Source: Hathewaya massiliensis
Lineage (GTDB): Bacteria > Bacillota > Clostridia > Clostridiales > Clostridiaceae
Direction of reading: 5' to 3'
DNA: 64,000 nucleotides
NCBI RefSeq assembly: GCF_902143515.1
Contig: NZ_CABFVD010000002.1
Location: 41,087-105,086, forward strand
Part shown: in pieces, positions 27,163-36,041 of the stretch
Layout: every line of letters begins with the position of its first letter
Position numbering within the stretch: position 1 is the first letter of the stretch
Program-made: the position numbers and the translations under genes
The notes under the pieces: generated by a model
The model's input: only the letters and a program-made list of their open reading frames with translations
Told to the model about the DNA's origin: nothing
Database searches by the model: none

Positions 27163-28650
27163 ATGAGTAAAACGACATCACAAGACGTTATAAAAGTAGT
27201 ATGGAAGGCATGCGATACCTTTAGAGGTACTATGGATAGTTCAAAATATAAAGATTACATATTAACAATGTTATTCGTAAAGTATGTATCTGATTTTTAT
27301 AAAGAAAAATTAGAAGAGTTAAAAGCAAGATTTGGAGATAATGAAGAAAGAATTCAAAAGAGTTTAAAGAGAGAAAAGTTTCAATTAGATCCTTCTTGTA
27401 CTTTTGACGTTATATATGAAAATAGAACAGCAGAAAACATTGGTGAAATCATAAATAAAATATTAATGAAAATTGAAGATGATAACAAGGAAAAACTTGA
27501 AGGTATATTTAGGAATATAGACTTTAATTCAGAATCAGAACTTGGAAGAACTAAAGAAAGAAATGCAGCACTAAAGAATTTAATAGAGGATTTTGCAGAT
27601 GACTCACTAGATTTAAGACCTAGTAAGCTAGATGGAAGTGATGTTATAGGAGATGCATATGAATTTCTAATAGCTAACTTTGCATCAGATGCAGGTAAGA
27701 AAGGGGGAGAGTTTTATACCCCCGGTGAAGTTTCAACATTACTTGCAAAGCTTGTTCACGCCAAAGATGGAGATAGAATATATGACCCAACATGTGGTTC
27801 AGGATCACTACTTATAAAAGCAGCTAAAGAAGTAGGAACACAAAACTTTAGATTATATGGTCAAGAAAGAAACGGTCAAACACAAGCCTTAGCTAAAATG
27901 AATATGTTCTTACATGAAATAAATGATGCAGTTATAGAATGGGGAGATACTTTAAGAAACCCTCTTCATTTAGAAAATGAAAGACTAATGAAATTTGATA
28001 AAATAGTTTCAAATCCACCATTCTCATTGGATAAATGGGGAGCAGAAGATTTAACTTCAGACATATATGGAAGATTTGAAATGGGATTACCTCCAAAATC
28101 AAAAGGCGATTATGCATTTATATCTCATATGATAGCTTCACTAAATGAAAATGGAACGGCAGGAATAATACTTCCTCATGGAGTGTTATTTAGAGCAGCA
28201 AGTGAAGGTAAAATAAGAAAGCAAATAATAGAAAACAATTGGTTAGATGCAGTAGTAGGACTACCAGAAAACTTATTCTTTGGAACAGGAATACCTGCTT
28301 GTATATTAATATTTAAGAAGAATAAAACTGATAACAATGTAGTATTTATAGATGCTAGTAATGATTATGAAAAAAGTAAAAATCAAAATGTTTTAAGAGA
28401 TGAAGATATAGAAAAGATAGTAGAAGCTTATAAGAATAGAAAAGAAATGGAAAAGTATTGTCATATTGCTAGATTTGATGAGATAAAAGAGAATGATTTT
28501 AATTTAAATATTCCAAGGTATGTTGATACTTTTGAAGAAGAAGAAAAAGTTGATATGGGTTTAGTTAAAGAAGAAATTAAAGAACTAGAATATGATTTAA
28601 CTGAAATAAAAAGTACAATAAATAAATACTTGGATGAACTTGGAATGTAG
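27163..28650 (+). CDS. hsdM: Type I restriction-modification methyltransferase subunit
   Basis: A 495-residue protein. The N-terminal helical HsdM_N domain (VWKACDTFRGTMDSSKYKDY) is followed by an N6-adenine methyltransferase: SAM motif I DPTCGSGSLLIKA and catalytic motif IV NPPFSLDKWG. GGEFYTPGEVSTLL is also typical. It methylates adenine within the bipartite target set by HsdS, in an M2S complex, and with HsdR forms the restriction complex. The start has AAGGGGAAA upstream. hsdS follows eight bases after the stop. Confidence 0.96.
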   Translation: MSKTTSQDVIKVVWKACDTFRGTMDSSKYKDYILTMLFVKYVSDFYKEKLEELKARFGDNEERIQKSLKREKFQLDPSCTFDVIYENRTAENIGEIINKILMKIEDDNKEKLEGIFRNIDFNSESELGRTKERNAALKNLIEDFADDSLDLRPSKLDGSDVIGDAYEFLIANFASDAGKKGGEFYTPGEVSTLLAKLVHAKDGDRIYDPTCGSGSLLIKAAKEVGTQNFRLYGQERNGQTQALAKMNMFLHEINDAVIEWGDTLRNPLHLENERLMKFDKIVSNPPFSLDKWGAEDLTSDIYGRFEMGLPPKSKGDYAFISHMIASLNENGTAGIILPHGVLFRAASEGKIRKQIIENNWLDAVVGLPENLFFGTGIPACILIFKKNKTDNNVVFIDASNDYEKSKNQNVLRDEDIEKIVEAYKNRKEMEKYCHIARFDEIKENDFNLNIPRYVDTFEEEEKVDMGLVKEEIKELEYDLTEIKSTINKYLDELGM

Positions 28651-28658
28651 GTGAAAGT

Positions 28659-29849
28659 ATGGGTAATGGTATTGTTTATAAAAAATTTGGAGAGTGTTGC
28701 TTAGGAAAAGGAACATATGGTATAGGAGCACCAGCAGTAGAATTTAAAGAATATTTACCTAAGTATATTCGAATAACTGATATTGATGAATTAGGGAGGT
28801 ATTCAACTCAAAACGTTGCAAGTGTGGATGATAAGGATTCAGAAAATTATATATTAAGAGAAGGCGATATTGTTTTTGCCAGAACTGGAAATACAACAGG
28901 AAAATCATATGTATATAGAAAATCGGATGGAAAATTGGTTTATGCTGGCTTCTTAATCAAATTTACACCAGATCCAAAGATCTTGGATGTTTGTTTTTTA
29001 AAACATTATTTAGAAACTGAACAATATATTAAATGGGTTTCAATTACATCACAAAGAAGTGGTCAACCAGGTATAAATGCAGATGAATATTATAACATGA
29101 TTATTCCGATATTTTTAATTATTGAACAAGAAAAAATAGCAGAAATTCTTTCAACTTGGGATTTAGCTATAGAAAAGCAAGCACAACTTATAGAGAAGAA
29201 AAAAGAGTTTAAAAAAGGATTAATGCAAAGGCTTTTAAGTGGAGAAGTTAGATTTAAAGAATTTAAGGATGAATGGAATAATAAAACCTTAGAAAATTAT
29301 ATTTTGCCTGTTAGTAGAGAATGTGACAAACCCAATGAAGGATATTGGAGACTGGGGTTAAGAAGTCACGGTAAAGGAACTTTTCATGAATTTGTAGAAG
29401 ATCCATCAACAGTATCTATGGATAAATTATATAAAGTAAAATGTAATGATTTAATTGTTAATATTACTTTTGCATGGGAACATGCAATAGCAGTTGCAAA
29501 TACTATGGATGAAGATAAATTGGTATCTCATAGGTTTCCGACTTATGAATTTAAAGGGAATGCATATCCGATATTTTTTAAATATTATATTTTGCAACCT
29601 AATTTTAAGCATATGTTAGTTAACATTTCTCCAGGCGGAGCTGGAAGAAATAGAGTTATGAATAAAAAAGATTTTTTAAAGCTAATGGTAAAAGTGCCAA
29701 GTTATAATGAACAAGTTAGAATAGCAGAAGTTTTAATATCTGCAGATGAAGAAATAGAACTATTACAAAAAGAATTAGAAGCATTAAAACTTCAAAAGAA
29801 AGGCTTAATGCAAAGATTACTAACCGGAGAAGTTAGAGTTAAAATATAA
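28659..29849 (+). CDS. hsdS: Type I restriction-modification specificity subunit
   Basis: A 396-residue protein with two target-recognition domains, each followed by a long conserved helix. The first helix ends KKGLMQRLLSGEVRFKEF and the second KKGLMQRLLTGEVRVKI. This circular, two-fold layout sets a bipartite DNA target. The first half contains GDIVFARTGNTTGKS and the second VNITFAWEHAIAVAN, two unrelated recognition domains. The DNA encoding the two helix ends is also similar (29218-29259 and 29802-29844), which permits domain swapping by recombination. Confidence 0.95.
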   Translation: MGNGIVYKKFGECCLGKGTYGIGAPAVEFKEYLPKYIRITDIDELGRYSTQNVASVDDKDSENYILREGDIVFARTGNTTGKSYVYRKSDGKLVYAGFLIKFTPDPKILDVCFLKHYLETEQYIKWVSITSQRSGQPGINADEYYNMIIPIFLIIEQEKIAEILSTWDLAIEKQAQLIEKKKEFKKGLMQRLLSGEVRFKEFKDEWNNKTLENYILPVSRECDKPNEGYWRLGLRSHGKGTFHEFVEDPSTVSMDKLYKVKCNDLIVNITFAWEHAIAVANTMDEDKLVSHRFPTYEFKGNAYPIFFKYYILQPNFKHMLVNISPGGAGRNRVMNKKDFLKLMVKVPSYNEQVRIAEVLISADEEIELLQKELEALKLQKKGLMQRLLTGEVRVKI

Positions 29850-29860
29850 TAATAAATATA

Positions 29861-29897
29861 GCTCAAAGATAAATATAAGTTAACCTTTGGGCTTATT
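29861..29897 (+). terminator. Weak terminator after hsdS
   Basis: GCTCAAAG (29861-29868) pairs with CTTTGGGC (29885-29892) with one G-T pair, followed by TTATTGCT. This may separate hsdMS from the next genes. Confidence 0.45.
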
Positions 29898-30041
29898 GCT
29901 AATTTAATATCTTATTTATACGTATTTCATTCAAATATAATGGCTAAATTTAAGATATTTTCATAGAAATGTATGCAGAATAGCGATATATGTATGTTAT
30001 AATTTTCAACGTAGAATTTTAATGTTATTGGAGGTGGAATA

Positions 30042-30755
30042 TTGGATATTGAAATATATTGTGATGAAAGTAGACAAGATTTATTTTGTAATAGAAACAG
30101 TATTAAAATTAACAATAGATATATATGTATTGGCGGGGTATTGATTAATAAATCTATAAGAGAAGAATTAAAAAATAGTATAAAGGAGCTTCAAAAAAAG
30201 CATAATGTATTTAATGAATTTAAGTGGAAGACTGTTACACCATCAAAGTATGATTTTTATGAAGAGCTAATTGATCTGTTTTTTAGTTATGATGAAAAAT
30301 TAAAATTTAGATGCATAGTAATTGATGCTGAACAAATAGATATGAAAACTTATAACAATGATGATTCAGAGTTAGGATTTTATAAATTTTATTATCAATT
30401 GCTTGTGTATTGGATAGATAAACATAATCAATATAATGTTTATACAGATTATAAAATTAATAGAAAAAATACCAGGTTAAAAGAACTTAAGGAAATATTA
30501 AATGCTAAATCAGGAGATAGAGTAAATCTCATACAGGCAATTAACTCAAAAGAATCATTAATTCTTCAATTGGAAGATGTATTAATGGGGGCAGTAGGTT
30601 ACAAATATAATTATAAAAATCATGGAACTGCTATAGCTAAGAATAAACTTATAAGTAAATTAGAACATAGACTTAATACGGAATTAGATTCATCCAATAA
30701 TAGATACAATAAAAAGTTTAATGTATTTAAAATGGATTTAAGGGGGAGAAGATAA
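30042..30755 (+). CDS. DUF3800 protein in the hsd locus
   Basis: A 237-residue protein with the DUF3800 start IEIYCDESRQ, a glycine-rich second strand RYICIGGVLINK, acidic residues in CIVIDAEQID and VYTDYKIN, and the C-terminal LILQLEDVLMGAVGYKYN. DUF3800 proteins are predicted to have an RNase H-like fold, and the spaced acids (Asp, Asp, Glu/Asp) would suit a nuclease. The start is TTG 30042 with TTGGAGGTGG upstream. It is directly joined to the next gene (TAA, then TTG). Insertion between hsdS and hsdR suggests an accessory defence role, by context only. Confidence 0.8.
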   Translation: MDIEIYCDESRQDLFCNRNSIKINNRYICIGGVLINKSIREELKNSIKELQKKHNVFNEFKWKTVTPSKYDFYEELIDLFFSYDEKLKFRCIVIDAEQIDMKTYNNDDSELGFYKFYYQLLVYWIDKHNQYNVYTDYKINRKNTRLKELKEILNAKSGDRVNLIQAINSKESLILQLEDVLMGAVGYKYNYKNHGTAIAKNKLISKLEHRLNTELDSSNNRYNKKFNVFKMDLRGRR

Positions 30756-31241
30756 TTGAGACCCCCTTTAGTAATTTATAAAACATCACATGAATACAAG
30801 AAACACTTTATTAATAAATATTGTAGTTTACAAATAGAAACCTTTGATGGATATCAAGTTAAGTTTTATGAGGATATGTTTGAGCATGCTTTTTATGAAA
30901 GCAGTAACAGAAGAGGGATTAAAGATGTATTTTCGCAAAAGAGAGCTGAAAGAATTGATTGGATAGAAAGTGTTTTAAAGGATGAAAATGCAGAACTTTA
31001 TATGGGATATGATAACAAAAATAAGACTAATGACAATAATAGAAGAGTTGCAATTATAAGTGAAGATGATTATGTTGTAATAATTAAAATAATAAAAGAT
31101 TTAAAAGCTAAGTTTATAACTGCATATGTTGCAGATAGCCCCCATACAGCATTAGCTATAAGAAAAAATCCAAAATGGGTAAAAAATAAGGCCACTGATT
31201 CTGGTTCAGTAGCCGAAACCTCTATACATCCCAAACTTTAA
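30756..31241 (+). CDS. Small protein, possible barnase/RelE/colicin-type nuclease fold
   Basis: A 161-residue protein starting at TTG 30756 right after the DUF3800 stop, with AGGGGGAGAAG upstream. The layout EDMFEHAFYESSNR, DVFSQKRAERIDWIESVL, then a strand DDYVVIIKII and the ending AKFITAYVADSPHTALAIRKNPKW recalls PBECR-type (barnase-EndoU-colicin-RelE-like) domains found on phage and toxin proteins. I cannot confirm catalytic residues; His 78-region, Arg and Thr/Tyr near the end are candidates. With DUF3800 it forms a two-gene unit inside the hsd locus. Confidence 0.5.
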   Translation: MRPPLVIYKTSHEYKKHFINKYCSLQIETFDGYQVKFYEDMFEHAFYESSNRRGIKDVFSQKRAERIDWIESVLKDENAELYMGYDNKNKTNDNNRRVAIISEDDYVVIIKIIKDLKAKFITAYVADSPHTALAIRKNPKWVKNKATDSGSVAETSIHPKL

Positions 31242-31430
31242 GTAAAGGATTATCTAATATTATGATAGCATATAGGATTTCAGATTTCAATATTTATTGA
31301 AAGAGAAATACGACTAATTATACTATACATTAATAATATATTATTCACCAATTAATATATTACTAATATTTTTAACAAATATAAAATTTTTATTCATTTT
31401 ATATTGATATTTTAATTTTAACAAAGTCCA

Positions 31431-31508
31431 TTAGTTGTTAATAGACGGGATTTCATTAATAGTTTTTACTGACATTCCAATTCTTTCTGCTAGTTCTCTT
31501 TGAGTCAT
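31431..31508 (-). pseudogene. Remnant of an XRE/HigA-type helix-turn-helix gene
   Basis: The minus strand reads MTQRELAERIGMSVKTINEI then PSINN and stop. The first 20 residues are a typical HTH with the second and third helix, as in HigA antitoxins. No domain follows, so it is a fragment. Confidence 0.6.
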
Positions 31509-31514
31509 ATTAAA

Positions 31515-31595
31515 TTACAAGAAAAAGGGCTTAAGGGATTTAGCTTTCAAGTAGAGATTCCTGATGAAGTTGGAACATACTTAGATAGTATATAA
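31515..31595 (+). pseudogene. C-terminal tail of an unknown gene
   Basis: An open stretch reads LQEKGLKGFSFQVEIPDEVG then TYLDSI and TAA. It has no start codon or ribosome site and is followed by a terminator, as expected for the end of a lost gene. Confidence 0.5.
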
Positions 31596-31602
31596 TTTTA
31601 TT

Positions 31603-31632
31603 GGTAGAGGTATTTAATCTCTACCTTTTCTT
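31603..31632 (+). terminator. Terminator after the gene remnant
   Basis: GGTAGAG (31603-31609), loop, CTCTACC (31619-31625), then TTTTCTTTT. Confidence 0.7.
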
Positions 31633-31675
31633 TTGTATAATAGAAGTATAAATGTAGAAATCAGGGGGAAGAGGG

Positions 31676-34600
31676 ATGGATAATCCATATTTAGAGGGAT
31701 ATGATCAAGATAATGTGATAGAGTTACTTAAGAACATGGGGTATAAGTATATTGAACCGGAAGAATGTGTTGCTCTTAGGGGTGGTAGACTTAAAGAGGT
31801 TATATTAAAAGATATAACAAGAAAAAAATTAATGGATATTAATAGTTTTGAATATAAGGGTACTGAAAGAAAGTTCTCTGAGAGTAATATTAATAAAGCT
31901 ATTGATAGTCTTGATATGTCCTTAACAGAAGGCTTAATTAAGGCTAATGAAAAAATATATTATGAACTTGTTATGACTAAGAGTTTAGAAGAATTTCTAG
32001 AAGACGGAAATAAGAAGTCATTTTCTTTAAAATATATAGATTGGGATAATCCTAAAAATAATGATTTTCATTTTACTCAAGAGTTTGTGGTTGAAAAACA
32101 AGACTTATCTGGTGAGGAAAAAACTAAGAGGCCAGATATAGTTTTATTTATCAATGGCATTCCTTTTTGTGCTATTGAGCTTAAAGCAAGTGCTATTTCA
32201 TTAAAGCAAGGAATATCACAAATGATTGGTAATCAGAAAAAAGATAACATACCACATCTTTTTAAATATGTTCAATTGGTGTTAGCAGGAAATACTAGAG
32301 AAGCTAGATATGCTACAACAGGAACACCAGCTAAGTTTTGGTCTGTATGGCAGGAAGAAGATGATGTAAAGGTTGAAAACTATGTTAAAGGAAGATTAGC
32401 TACGGAATTAGATAGAAGCATCGTTTCATTATTAAATTTAGATAGGGTTCTTGAGATTATAAGAGAGTATACACTATTTGATAACAATATTAAGAAGGTA
32501 GCTAGATATCAACAATACTTTGGAATTAAAAGAACACTAGAAAGAATAGAGACTTTTGATAACTCAGGTAGAAGAAATGGTGGTCTTATATGGCACACCC
32601 AAGGGAGTGGTAAATCTTTAACCATGGTTATGCTTGCAAGAGCTTTAAGAAGAAGGGTAAATAATGCAAAGATAATTATAGTTACAGATAGAAAAGAATT
32701 AGACTCTCAAATTAAGAAAACTTTTGAACATAGTGGATTTAGCAAAGATATAATTAAAGCTTCTAGTGGAAGTCATTTAAATAGTCAGCTTAAAAGTAAG
32801 AAAAGTAAGATAATAACTACTATTATTAATAAATTTGATAAGGTATTTAATATAGGCTCAAAGATAGATGACCCTAATATATTTGTTCTTGTAGATGAAT
32901 CTCATAGAACACAAAATGGACAACTTCATGCAAAGATGCGAAAAGTATTCCCAAGTGGTTGTTATATTGGTTTTACAGGAACGCCCCTTATGAAGAAGGA
33001 TAAAAACTCCTTTACTCAGTTTGGGAAGGAGATTCATAGGTATACAATAAATCAAGCCGTAGATGATAAGGCTGTGCTACCTTTATTATATGAAGGAAGG
33101 TTAGTTGATCAATGGATTAATGATGAATTAGGTCTTGAAAGAAAGTTTGAAATGATATCAAGAAATCTTAATGAAGAGCAAAAGGAAGACTTAAAGATAA
33201 AATGGGGAAGATTCCAAAAGGTTGCATCTAGTGAAAGAAGACTAGAAATGATAGCTCTAGATATTAATGAACATTATAAAAACACATGGCAAGGAACAGG
33301 GTTTAAAGCAATGCTTGCAACTTCATCTAAGTTTGAGGCTATAAGATATCATCAAATTTTTCAACAGTATGGAGATGTAAAAACAGCCTTTGTAATATCC
33401 TCAGCAGATAACAGAGAAGGTAATGATGATATACATGATGAAAATAAACTTCTTGTACAAAAGGAATTAGAAAGAATAGTTAGGGAACATGGCAATTTAG
33501 ATGACTATGAAACTAAAATAAAAGATGAATTTTGTTATGGTGAAGATGTAGAAATTCTAATAGTAGTGGATAAATTATTAACAGGATTTGATGCACCGCC
33601 TGCAATTGGATTATATGTAGATAAGGAATTAAAAGAGCATAAGTTACTTCAAGCTATAGCGAGAGTTAATAGATTATATGAAGGGAAAGACTATGGATAT
33701 ATAATTGACTACAGAGGTCTTTTAGGTAATCTAGATAAAGCCTTAACTTCATATAGCTCATTAGAGGGTTTTGAAGAAGATGATATTAAAGGTGCAGTTA
33801 TAGATATAAAGAAGCATTTAGCTGAATTAAAATCAAACTATTCATATTTAAAGGATATATTTAATTCTATTAAGAACAAAACTGACAAGGAAGAATATGA
33901 AGTATATCTAGCTGATGAAAGTAAAAGGCTAGACTTTTATGACAGATTAAAGAATTATGCTAAAAGCTTAAATATATGTTTAGCTTCTCAAGGAATATTA
34001 GATTTACTATCAAAAGAGGAATTAGAGAACTACAAAAAAGAGCTTAAATTCTTTAGTAATCTAAGAAAAAGTGTAAGATTAAGATACCATGAAGAAGTTG
34101 ACTTTGGCGAATATGAAGAGCAAATGCAAAAGCTACTAGACACTTATATAAGTGCAAATGAAGTAAATAGACTTACTAAATTAGTTAATATATTTGATGA
34201 CAAAAACTTTGATGAAGAAATTCAAAGAGTAGAAGGTAAAAGAGCTAAAGCTGATACCATAAGAAATGCATTAGATAAAGTTATTACTATGAAGTATGAT
34301 GAAAACCCTGCATACTATGAAGCTTTAAAGGATAGGATCAAAAGAGTTCTTGAAGAATATAGAAGACATAGGATTTCTGAAGAAGAATACCTAAGCAGTA
34401 TGAATGATGTAATGACTGATGTTAGAAATGGATCAGTAGAAGAAACATACCCTTGCTCTATTTCTAGTAATAAACCAGCTCAAGTCATATATGACAACAT
34501 TAAAAAAGATATATATGAAACAATTTCAGCTAAAGCACCAGAAGAGCAATTAGAGCATATTGTGGCAAATACCTCCTTACAATTTGATGAAATAATAAAG

Positions 34601-34771
34601 ACATATGCAGCAAAACCAGATTGGACTACAAATACGGATATTCATAACCAAATAAGTCAAGACTTAGAAGAGAAACTATGGGATTTGGAAGATGAATATG
34701 AAGTATCACTAGATACAGACAAGATACTAGAAAAAACAATAACTATATCAATTAGAAAATACGGAAGATAA
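31676..34771 (+). CDS. hsdR: Type I restriction endonuclease motor subunit
   Basis: A 1031-residue protein. The N-terminal PD-(D/E)XK nuclease reads RPDIVLFINGIPFCAIELKA (D...E-x-K). The SF2 translocase has Walker A WHTQGSGKSLTM, DEAD-box variant VDESHRTQNG, motif III GFTGTPL, and C-terminal motifs VVDKLLTGFDAPP and LLQAIARVNR. The helical C-terminus should bind HsdM. It translocates and cuts unmodified DNA. It is separated from hsdS by 1.8 kb holding the DUF3800 pair and debris, and has its own GGGGGAAGAGGG ribosome site. All core motifs are intact, so the system looks functional. Confidence 0.96.
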   Translation: MDNPYLEGYDQDNVIELLKNMGYKYIEPEECVALRGGRLKEVILKDITRKKLMDINSFEYKGTERKFSESNINKAIDSLDMSLTEGLIKANEKIYYELVMTKSLEEFLEDGNKKSFSLKYIDWDNPKNNDFHFTQEFVVEKQDLSGEEKTKRPDIVLFINGIPFCAIELKASAISLKQGISQMIGNQKKDNIPHLFKYVQLVLAGNTREARYATTGTPAKFWSVWQEEDDVKVENYVKGRLATELDRSIVSLLNLDRVLEIIREYTLFDNNIKKVARYQQYFGIKRTLERIETFDNSGRRNGGLIWHTQGSGKSLTMVMLARALRRRVNNAKIIIVTDRKELDSQIKKTFEHSGFSKDIIKASSGSHLNSQLKSKKSKIITTIINKFDKVFNIGSKIDDPNIFVLVDESHRTQNGQLHAKMRKVFPSGCYIGFTGTPLMKKDKNSFTQFGKEIHRYTINQAVDDKAVLPLLYEGRLVDQWINDELGLERKFEMISRNLNEEQKEDLKIKWGRFQKVASSERRLEMIALDINEHYKNTWQGTGFKAMLATSSKFEAIRYHQIFQQYGDVKTAFVISSADNREGNDDIHDENKLLVQKELERIVREHGNLDDYETKIKDEFCYGEDVEILIVVDKLLTGFDAPPAIGLYVDKELKEHKLLQAIARVNRLYEGKDYGYIIDYRGLLGNLDKALTSYSSLEGFEEDDIKGAVIDIKKHLAELKSNYSYLKDIFNSIKNKTDKEEYEVYLADESKRLDFYDRLKNYAKSLNICLASQGILDLLSKEELENYKKELKFFSNLRKSVRLRYHEEVDFGEYEEQMQKLLDTYISANEVNRLTKLVNIFDDKNFDEEIQRVEGKRAKADTIRNALDKVITMKYDENPAYYEALKDRIKRVLEEYRRHRISEEEYLSSMNDVMTDVRNGSVEETYPCSISSNKPAQVIYDNIKKDIYETISAKAPEEQLEHIVANTSLQFDEIIKTYAAKPDWTTNTDIHNQISQDLEEKLWDLEDEYEVSLDTDKILEKTITISIRKYGR

Positions 34772-34784
34772 ACAAAAGATTAAG

Positions 34785-34808
34785 GCTTACATAGAAATAT
34801 GTAAGTTT
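34785..34808 (+). terminator. Hairpin between hsdR and the metallopeptidase gene
   Basis: CTTACAT and ATGTAAG pair around AGAAAT, followed by TTTTATG. It may act as a partial terminator. Confidence 0.5.
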
Positions 34809-34844
34809 TATGTTAAGATGAAAATATCATCTAGGAGAAAAACT

Positions 34845-35510
34845 ATGAAAGAAAATATACAAATCTATAAAAAGAAAGTAAAGAATGTAACGTTAAAAGT
34901 AAAAAGAGATGGATCAGTACACTTAACAGTACCAGAAGCTGCTACAAATGATTATGTTGAAAGGGTCATAGATAATAGAAAAGAGTGGATAGAAGCTCAA
35001 TTAAAACACTTTGACGAAAATTATAATAAACCGGAAGTAAAAGAAATGGTAAGTGGAGAGAACTTCAGATATTTAGGAAAGAACTATAGATTAAAAGTAA
35101 TTGAAGCTAAAGAAGAAGGAGTAAGGTTATATAGAGGGTATATAGAGATTTACGTTAAAGATAAAGGCAACTTAAAAAGAAAAGAAGAATTACTAAAGAA
35201 GTGGTATATGGATAAAGCTAAAAAGAAGTTTACAGAATTAGTACATCAATATGAAGAGGTAGTTAAAGAAGAAGTTAAAAGCATTAGAGTAATAACTATG
35301 AAAACAAGATGGGGTAGCTGTAACGTTGAAAGTAGAAAAATCAATCTTAATCTAGAGCTAATTAAGAAACCTAGATATTGTATTGAGTATGTTATACTTC
35401 ATGAGTTAGCTCATTTAAAGTATCCTAATCATAGCAAGGAATTTTGGGAATATATGAGTGTGCATATGCCTAATTGGAAGTGGAGAAAGGATAAATTGGA
35501 GGAGAGATAA
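34845..35510 (+). CDS. YgjP-like (WLM/M48-type) metallopeptidase of the hsd locus
   Basis: About 221 residues with MKTRWGSCN and the zinc motif YVILHELAHLKYPNHSKEFW (HExxH plus distal His). These DUF45/YgjP-type proteins are regularly next to hsdR; their role is unknown, possibly turnover of HsdR to control restriction. ATG 34845 is chosen because CTAGGAG lies upstream; the ATG at 34818 lacks a ribosome site. Confidence 0.85.
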   Translation: MKENIQIYKKKVKNVTLKVKRDGSVHLTVPEAATNDYVERVIDNRKEWIEAQLKHFDENYNKPEVKEMVSGENFRYLGKNYRLKVIEAKEEGVRLYRGYIEIYVKDKGNLKRKEELLKKWYMDKAKKKFTELVHQYEEVVKEEVKSIRVITMKTRWGSCNVESRKINLNLELIKKPRYCIEYVILHELAHLKYPNHSKEFWEYMSVHMPNWKWRKDKLEER

Positions 35511-35514
35511 CAAA

Positions 35515-35560
35515 AAATTAAAGTGAGGTTAATTCTAACTTCTCTTTAATTTTTATTTTT
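35515..35560 (+). terminator. Terminator closing the restriction locus
   Basis: AAATTAAAGTGAG pairs with CTTCTCTTTAATTT with one mismatch or bulge, followed by a long T run. Confidence 0.7.
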
Positions 35561-35585
35561 TTTGAGTAAAATCCTATTTACAACT

Positions 35586-35628
35586 ATGTCACGGTGTGAT
35601 ATAGTTTAACCATGATATGTCACATCAT
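35586..35628. promoter_or_regulatory. Two PadR-type operator boxes
   Basis: Two 17-bp imperfect palindromes: ATGTCACGGTGTGATAT (35586-35602) and ATGATATGTCACATCAT (35612-35628). Their centres are 26 bp apart, and both share TGTCAC. They lie about 90 bases before the padR gene and are its probable autoregulatory sites. Confidence 0.65.
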
Positions 35629-35714
35629 GATATATTACAAATTTATTCATAAGGAAGGGGGATGGATTTGGTGAGGATGTGGTGCTTACAGTACACTCTC
35701 ACTAAAGAGAATTA

Positions 35715-36041
35715 ATGAGTATTGATAAAGTTTTAAAAGCTTATATGCCCATGACTGAAACAGCTTTTTATATTCTTCTTTCCCTAACAGAGCCAAGGCA
35801 TGGTTATGGAATAATACAACATGTTGAGAAGATAACCAGTGGAAGAATAAAATTAGGATCTGGAACGGTTTACGGAACATTAAGCAAGATGGAAAAGAGC
35901 CAGGTTATTTCTGTTTACTCTGATGAACAGAGAAAAACTGTATATGAAATAACGGATTTAGGGAGAACTTTGATAAAGGCTGAAATTGGTAGAATTAAAG
36001 AAGTATACAATAATGCCATAAGGTATGAGGAGGAGTTTTAA
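35715..36041 (+). CDS. PadR-family transcriptional regulator
   Basis: A winged-helix protein of 108 residues: AFYILLSLTEPRHGYGIIQHVE, then SGTVYGTLSKMEKSQVI (recognition helix and wing), ending with YEITDLGRTLIKAEI. Its stop overlaps the start of the DUF2812 gene (TAATG), the standard PadR-DUF2812 pairing seen in Firmicutes. It probably represses this pair through the boxes at 35586-35628; the inducer is unknown. Confidence 0.9.
   Translation: MSIDKVLKAYMPMTETAFYILLSLTEPRHGYGIIQHVEKITSGRIKLGSGTVYGTLSKMEKSQVISVYSDEQRKTVYEITDLGRTLIKAEIGRIKEVYNNAIRYEEEF

Larger units (their letters stand above)
31242..31675. other. 434-base gap with gene debris and hsdR leader
   Basis: It contains a minus-strand HTH remnant (31431-31508), a plus-strand gene tail (about 31515-31595), a terminator (31603) and a ribosome site for hsdR. 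The rest is AT-rich without clear features. Confidence 0.55.
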
